46,087 nt of DNA, taken from Phycisphaerales bacterium (GTDB taxonomy: Bacteria > Planctomycetota > Phycisphaerae > UBA1845). The translations under genes were made by a program, and so were the position numbers. The stretch is taken from contig CP070691.1 in assembly GCA_020353195.1 (NCBI GenBank), positions 3,044,608 to 3,090,694 of the forward strand, in the 5' to 3' direction. Shown one piece after another: positions 41,548 to 46,087 of this stretch. The notes beneath the pieces were generated by a model. That model was not told the origin of the DNA, ran no database searches, and saw nothing but the letters and a program-made list of their open reading frames with translations. Position 1 is the stretch's first letter. Each line of letters begins with the position of its first letter.

Positions 41548-42051
41548 ATGGATGCAGTAAGAAGAGGCATTGCCTTGGCGGCGCTGATCGCGTGGCTCCC
41601 GGTTGCGGGATGCATGCGGGACAAGCAGGAGATCGAGACGCTCCAGCAGGATAACGCCGCCCTGACGGAACAGATCGACACGCTCAAGCAAGACCACGAC
41701 GAAGCCCTGGCGTCGGCAGCCGCTTCACTGAAGGCAAGTGAAGATGAACTGAAGGCGTGCCAGGCGAACCTGTTGGCGTCGGCAGCGAAGCTGGAGTTTC
41801 TGCAGGAAGAGGTTGCCACCGTCAAGGCAAACTACGAACATCTGGTCGCGCTGTCCAAGGAAGCGGCCGCTAAGGCCAAGGCCCTCGAGACGGCAGTCGA
41901 GGTCGCCAAGGCCGAGGCCGCCGCGCTGAAGGCGGAAGCCGAGAAGTCCAAGGCCGAAATGACCGAGCTGAAGAAGTTCCAGAAGGCGCAGTTGGAGGTC
42001 GTCAAGCCGAAGAAGGAAGAGACTGCGCAGACACCTCCGCAGAGCGAGTGA
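41548..42051 (+). CDS. Coiled-coil lipoprotein
   Basis: 167 residues. The ATG at 41548 has an excellent AAAGGAG eight bases upstream. The signal peptide ends in LPVAGC with lipid-bearing Cys22. Residues about 26-150 are a continuous heptad-type coiled coil dominated by Ala, Lys, Glu and Leu (LQQDNAALTEQIDTLKQDH, TAVEVAKAEAAALKAEAEK). The tail is charged and proline-rich (VKPKKEETAQTPPQSE). It resembles Lpp-like or TolB/YbgF-type periplasmic rods in design but matches no named family by eye. It lies 87 bp before the GH116 gene on the same strand. Confidence 0.78.
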   Translation: MDAVRRGIALAALIAWLPVAGCMRDKQEIETLQQDNAALTEQIDTLKQDHDEALASAAASLKASEDELKACQANLLASAAKLEFLQEEVATVKANYEHLVALSKEAAAKAKALETAVEVAKAEAAALKAEAEKSKAEMTELKKFQKAQLEVVKPKKEETAQTPPQSE

Positions 42052-42138
42052 CTGGAAGCCGGCGGCAGAGCGGCGACGGACGAAATAAGGTGGGACCATT
42101 GGTTCCCGCTTCCCTTTCTCAGCGGCGGGGGTACCCCG

Positions 42139-45100
42139 ATGTTCAGGAAAGTCTGCGCGGCGGCGTTTGTGCTGGCTTTGGCCTTGAGGTATACCCTGCC
42201 CGTTATGGCCGACAACTCGCCTGGCCATCGCGACGCCGATGTGCGCCACTTTGTCCCCGCGGACAAAGCGCTGCCCCAAGGCTGGACTGAAAGCCTCTCT
42301 CAACGCGGTCAGACGCGGGTCTACCGGGGCAAGGAACTTGACACCATCGGCATGCCGGTGGGCGGGATCGCCGCCGGCCAACTCTATCTCTGCGGTGACG
42401 GGACGCTCGGCTGCTGGCAGCTGTTCAATCGCGACTACTTCTCGGGGACCGGCGCGAAGAACTACGCGTTTCGCGCACCCGACAAGCCGGTCGACCAGGG
42501 ATTCGCTGCGATAGCGCAAACCGACGGCAGCCGGCAGGTCAAGCGCCTCAACCGGCTGGAGTTCTCCGAGGTTGAGTTCATCGGTGAGTACCCGATCGGC
42601 CGGGTCCGCTATCACTGCCCTGACTTTCCCCTTGCCGTGGAGATGGAGGCGTTCTCGCCGTTCATCCCCCTCTGCGCAGCGGATTCGGCGCTGCCGGCTA
42701 CCGTGTTTCACATAACGGTCCGCAATGCTTCAGGTCAGCCGGTGCGTGCCGGCGTACGGGGCTGGCTCGAGAACGCCGTGTGCTTCCACAACGCGACGGA
42801 TATCCGGGGTCTGCGCCGCAGTCGCGTGTCTAGCCAGAACAACCGGGCGATCATCGTGCACTCCGCCGAGAAACGGCCACCGGACAGCCGACCGGATGCC
42901 CGTCCACCCATCGTTGTCGCCGACTTCGAAGGTGACAGCTACGGCGATTGGGTGGCAACAGGCGAGGCCTTTGGCGAGAAACCGGCGATCGGGACTGCAC
43001 CGCACCAGCAGCCGGTGTCGGGCTTCTGGGGCAAGGGGCTGGTCAACAGCTTCGCCGGCGGCGACTCACCCCACGGAACGCTCACCTCACCGTTGTTCAA
43101 GGTCACGCGCAAGCATCTGAACTTCTTGATCGGCGGCGGCCACCATCCAGAACACGTCTGCATCAACCTGATCGTCGACGGAGCCGTGGTCCGAACGGCC
43201 ACCGGACGAAACCACGAGCGGCTTCTCTGGGATTCGTGGAACGTTGAGCCGTTCGCAGGGCGCGACGCACAGATCGTGATCGTCGACGAACGCTCCGGCG
43301 CATGGGGCCACATCAACATCGACCACATCGAACTGTCGGACGAGCCGAGGAAGGGACCGTCGGAACCCGTCGATCAGTTGGAAGACTTCGGCACGATGGC
43401 CCTGGCATTGGACGGGCCGGCAGCGCGGGCAACGGCCGCGCGCTACGGCAGCGAAGGCCAGAAGGAGACGGAATCCACCCACAGCAAGGTCGGGGAAGGT
43501 ATTGCCTACCCGGTCGCCGAGCGGGGATACGGTGAGATCACCACAGAGTCCGCCGCGCTCGCACCCGGCGAGGGACGGAGCTTCACGTTCGTCGTCGCGT
43601 GGCATTTTCCGAACTGCGGCGACCGGGGCCGACACTACACCACACGCTTCGATGACGCCGAACAAGTCGCCGGTTACGTGCTGGACCATCACGACGGGCT
43701 GACCCGTGACACCCGCCTCTGGCACGACACGTATTATGACAGCACGCTGCCGTATTGGCTGCTCGATCGCATCGGCTCAACAGTGGGCAACCTGGCTACC
43801 GGCACCTGCCACTGGTGGGCCGACGGGCGATTCTGGGCATGGGAGGGTGTGGGATGTTGCGCCGGGACGTGCACGCACGTGTGGAACTATGCCCATGCCG
43901 TCGCCCGCCTGTTTCCTTCCCTGGAGCGCAGCGTGCGGGAGCGGCAAGACCTGGGGGCGGCGTTTCATGACGGCGGGCTCGTGGGGTTTCGCGGCCAGCA
44001 GAACCGCGCCTACGCCGCCGACGGGCAGCTGGGCACCGTGCTCAAATGCTATCGCGAACATCAGATGTCGCCGGACGACGGCTTTCTGAAGAAGAACTGG
44101 GCCCGAATCAGGAGCGTCCTGGAATACGCGATCGAACGAGACGGTAACGCGAACGGAATCATCGAAGACAGCCAGCACAACACATACGACATCAACTTCC
44201 ACGGGCCTAATACGTTCGTCGGCTCACTGTACCTGGCGGCCCTTCGTGCCGGCGAGGAGATGGCCGGCGAGGTCGGCGATGATGAGTTCGCCCGGCGGGC
44301 GCGTGCGATTTTCGAGAGCGGGCGCCGCCTGGCAGTCGAGCGCCTGTTTAACGGCGAGTACTTCATCCAGGACGTCGATCTGAAGGAACACCCGGAGTCC
44401 CAATACGGGCGCGGATGCCTGTCGGACCAGATGTTCGGACAGGGCTGGGCGCATCAGGTCGGCCTCGGGTATCTCTACCCGGCAGATCACGTGCGCAAGG
44501 CGCTCGAATCGGTGTGGCGCTACAACTGGGCACCGGACGTCGGGCCGCACAACGCCGCTCATCCTCCGGAGCGGTGCTTCGCCCGCCCGGGTGAGGCGGG
44601 CTTGTTCGTGTGCACGTGGCCGAAAAGCGAACACCTCGACAAGGGCGTGCGCTACCGCGATGAAGTATGGACGGGCATCGAGTACCAGGTCGCGGGGCAC
44701 ATGATCCACGAGGGAATGGTCACCGAAGCCCTGGCGATCATGCGAGGCATCCACGACCGGTACCACCCGCTGCAACGCAACCCGTACAACGAAGTGGAGT
44801 GCGGTGACCACTATGCCCGGGCACTGGCCGCCTGGGGCGCGTTCACCGCACTGTCCGGCTACGAATACCACGGACCGCAACGGCGCCTGGGCTTCGCACC
44901 GAAGCTGACGCCGGAGAATTTTCGCGCCGCGTTCACCGCCGCCCAGGGCTGGGGAGCGTTCAGCCAGACCCGCGAGAACGATCATCAGATCGATCGGCTC
45001 GAGGTGCGATGGGGGCGAGTTGACCTGCAAACCCTCGTCCTGGCTATCCCCGATCATCTGGAATCACCGACGGTGACGGCCACACTTGACGGTCAGCCCG

Positions 45101-45204
45101 TCACAGCAGGCCACGCGCTTCGGGCTCCGGGCCGGCTTGTCATTTCTTTCACCCGGCAGATTACGGTGGAACCGGGCCGGGTGCTTGAAGTGAACATCAG
45201 TTGA
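42139..45204 (+). CDS. Secreted GH116-type glycosidase with inserted beta-sandwich
   Basis: 1021 residues with a signal peptide (VCAAAFVLALALRYTLPVMA). The N-terminal beta domain begins with TIGMPVGGIAAGQLYLCGDGTLGCWQLFN, the GBA2/GH116 entry motif. The (alpha/alpha)6 barrel (about 540-980) has DGRFWAWEGVGCC with Glu569 as candidate nucleophile, THVWNYAHAVARLFPSLERSVRE, and DSQHNTYDINF with Asp684 as candidate acid (assigned by analogy with GH116 enzymes; not verified). Residues about 258-406 are an insertion: DFEGDSYGDWVATGEAFG, LIGGGHHPEHVCINLIVDG and WGHINIDHIELSD, a beta-sandwich otherwise seen in planctomycete levanase-type proteins. Likely a beta-glucosidase or beta-xylosidase acting on exported or periplasmic glycans. 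Confidence 0.85.
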   Translation: MFRKVCAAAFVLALALRYTLPVMADNSPGHRDADVRHFVPADKALPQGWTESLSQRGQTRVYRGKELDTIGMPVGGIAAGQLYLCGDGTLGCWQLFNRDYFSGTGAKNYAFRAPDKPVDQGFAAIAQTDGSRQVKRLNRLEFSEVEFIGEYPIGRVRYHCPDFPLAVEMEAFSPFIPLCAADSALPATVFHITVRNASGQPVRAGVRGWLENAVCFHNATDIRGLRRSRVSSQNNRAIIVHSAEKRPPDSRPDARPPIVVADFEGDSYGDWVATGEAFGEKPAIGTAPHQQPVSGFWGKGLVNSFAGGDSPHGTLTSPLFKVTRKHLNFLIGGGHHPEHVCINLIVDGAVVRTATGRNHERLLWDSWNVEPFAGRDAQIVIVDERSGAWGHINIDHIELSDEPRKGPSEPVDQLEDFGTMALALDGPAARATAARYGSEGQKETESTHSKVGEGIAYPVAERGYGEITTESAALAPGEGRSFTFVVAWHFPNCGDRGRHYTTRFDDAEQVAGYVLDHHDGLTRDTRLWHDTYYDSTLPYWLLDRIGSTVGNLATGTCHWWADGRFWAWEGVGCCAGTCTHVWNYAHAVARLFPSLERSVRERQDLGAAFHDGGLVGFRGQQNRAYAADGQLGTVLKCYREHQMSPDDGFLKKNWARIRSVLEYAIERDGNANGIIEDSQHNTYDINFHGPNTFVGSLYLAALRAGEEMAGEVGDDEFARRARAIFESGRRLAVERLFNGEYFIQDVDLKEHPESQYGRGCLSDQMFGQGWAHQVGLGYLYPADHVRKALESVWRYNWAPDVGPHNAAHPPERCFARPGEAGLFVCTWPKSEHLDKGVRYRDEVWTGIEYQVAGHMIHEGMVTEALAIMRGIHDRYHPLQRNPYNEVECGDHYARALAAWGAFTALSGYEYHGPQRRLGFAPKLTPENFRAAFTAAQGWGAFSQTRENDHQIDRLEVRWGRVDLQTLVLAIPDHLESPTVTATLDGQPVTAGHALRAPGRLVISFTRQITVEPGRVLEVNIS

Positions 45205-45217
45205 GTGAGGACCCCCC

Positions 45218-46087
45218 ATGATAAGCAGCGCAGGCCAATCCCGCCGGCGCTTGGGAGATTTCGAGATCGTCCGCGAGATCGGCCGCGGGGGCATGGGGAT
45301 CGTCTACGAGGCCCGGCAGGTCTCACTCAACCGCAAAGTCGCGCTGAAGGTACTGTCCGGCAGCTTCGGCTTGAGCTCCAAGGCGGTGGTGCGTTTCCGA
45401 CGCGAGGCCGAAGCCGCCGCCAAGCTCCACCACACGAATATCGTGCCGATCTACGCAACCGGTGAGGAAGACGGCACACATTTCTACGCCATGGAGCTGA
45501 TCGAAGGACCGTCGCTCAACGTGGTCGTCCGCGAGCTGCGCCGTGCGGACCGCCTTGTCCAGGCACGAAGGGGCGAAGAACCCGAGCCCGAAGCGCAAGC
45601 GGAAGACGCCGAAGCGCAAGCCGCGGCAGACCTCACCGCCACCTCGCTGCCCCCGTGGCTTCTGGAAACAATGACATCCGACTCGGCGTCGCCCGGCGCA
45701 CACCCCTCGTCATTGGGCGACAGCTCGACGACGCTGACGACCGCCAGCGGTTACTTCGACACCGTCGCGCGGCTGATCGCCGAAGTGGCGGACGCGCTGG
45801 ACTACGCACACGATCAGGGAGTGATCCACCGGGACATCAAGCCGTCAAATCTCCTCCTCGCGCCGTCCGGGCGGATGAGCATCAACGATTTCGGTCTGGC
45901 GCGCATGCTGGAGCAGCCCGGGATGACCATCACGGGCGAGTTCATGGGCTCGCCGCTGTACATGTCGCCGGAACAGGTTACCGCTGGCCGCGCTCCGCTT
46001 GATCATCGCACCGACATCTACTCGCTGGGCGCCACGCTTTACGAACTGCTGACCCTCGAGCCGCCATTCCCCGGCACCCGGCGGGAT
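45218..46087 (+). CDS. Ser/Thr protein kinase, Pkn1-like (3' end outside window)
   Basis: 290 codons are visible from the ATG at 45218, which has GAGTGAGG seven bases upstream. The frame is open to the window edge. Glycine-rich loop: [12 protein letters not shown]. Catalytic lysine: Lys44 (VALKVL). Catalytic loop: HRDIKPSN (Asp206). Mg-binding loop: NDFGLAR (Asp224). Activation segment: [10 protein letters not shown]. An insertion of about 75 Glu/Ala/Ser-rich residues (about 105-180) lies between the hinge and helix E, common in planctomycete kinases. The remainder, probably with a transmembrane helix and repeat domain, is not visible. It begins 13 bp after the glycosidase stop and is likely co-transcribed. 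Confidence 0.9.
   Translation, partial: MISSAGQSRRRLGDFEIVREIGRGGMGIVYEARQVSLNRKVALKVLSGSFGLSSKAVVRFRREAEAAAKLHHTNIVPIYATGEEDGTHFYAMELIEGPSLNVVVRELRRADRLVQARRGEEPEPEAQAEDAEAQAAADLTATSLPPWLLETMTSDSASPGAHPSSLGDSSTTLTTASGYFDTVARLIAEVADALDYAHDQGVIHRDIKPSNLLLAPSGRMSINDFGLARMLEQPGMTITGEFMGSPLYMSPEQVTAGRAPLDHRTDIYSLGATLYELLTLEPPFPGTRRD

Overview
This is a GC-rich bacterial chromosome segment, most likely from a member of the Planctomycetota (Phycisphaerae-like or a related lineage). That placement is an inference from gene content. The evidence is a bacterial microcompartment (BMC) locus of the planctomycete/verrucomicrobial sugar-phosphate style, a Pkn1-type Ser/Thr kinase, a secreted protein ending in short calcium-loop dockerin repeats, a pyruvoyl arginine decarboxylase next to agmatinase, and many lipoproteins and secreted glycan-active proteins. 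I saw no rRNA, tRNA, CRISPR array, transposase or phage gene.

Left part (1-15.6 kb): the window opens inside a PutP-type sodium symporter. A 76-bp tandem repeat and a small four-helix exporter follow, then a DUF362 protein beside a UbiA-family polyprenyl-phosphate phosphoribosyltransferase, and a hendecad-repeat lipoprotein. A leftward group encodes a MacAB-like efflux system (adaptor, ATPase, permease) and a D-2-hydroxyacid dehydrogenase. A rightward group encodes apolipoprotein N-acyltransferase, a HEAT-repeat lipoprotein, MreD and an orphan D12-class adenine methyltransferase. A response regulator converges on the methyltransferase.

Centre (15.7-26.2 kb): one leftward operon of about 10.4 kb encodes a BMC. 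From its promoter it reads: DeoR repressor, PduL phosphotransacylase, two BMC-H shell proteins, acetate/propionate kinase, a third BMC-H, BMC-P, CoA-acylating aldehyde dehydrogenase, BMC-P, a degenerate RpiB-like protein, BMC-P, a class I (DeoC/LacD-like) aldolase, a PduS/RnfC-like iron-sulfur flavoprotein, and a PduT-like trimer with the cluster-binding Cys38. The inferred pathway is: deoxysugar phosphate cleaved to an aldehyde plus a triose phosphate; aldehyde to acyl-CoA (NADH produced); acyl-CoA to acyl phosphate; acyl phosphate to acid plus ATP. No alcohol or lactate dehydrogenase is present. The PduS-PduT pair is therefore the best candidate for regenerating NAD+ by passing electrons out through the shell. 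This locus is the most interesting part of the window.

Right part (26.2-46 kb): L-aspartate oxidase; a large secreted protein of unknown function; a two-gene arginine-to-putrescine operon (agmatinase, pyruvoyl arginine decarboxylase); a secreted golvesin/phosphodiester glycosidase/LamG-like/dockerin protein; a leftward housekeeping run (ThiL, TsaE, RNase PH, SPOR-like lipoprotein, RdgB); a PilZ protein; a 775-bp gene-free stretch rich in hairpins; a beta-phosphoglucomutase-like HAD phosphatase; a coiled-coil lipoprotein; a GH116-type glycosidase with an inserted beta-sandwich domain; and the start of a Ser/Thr kinase that runs off the window.
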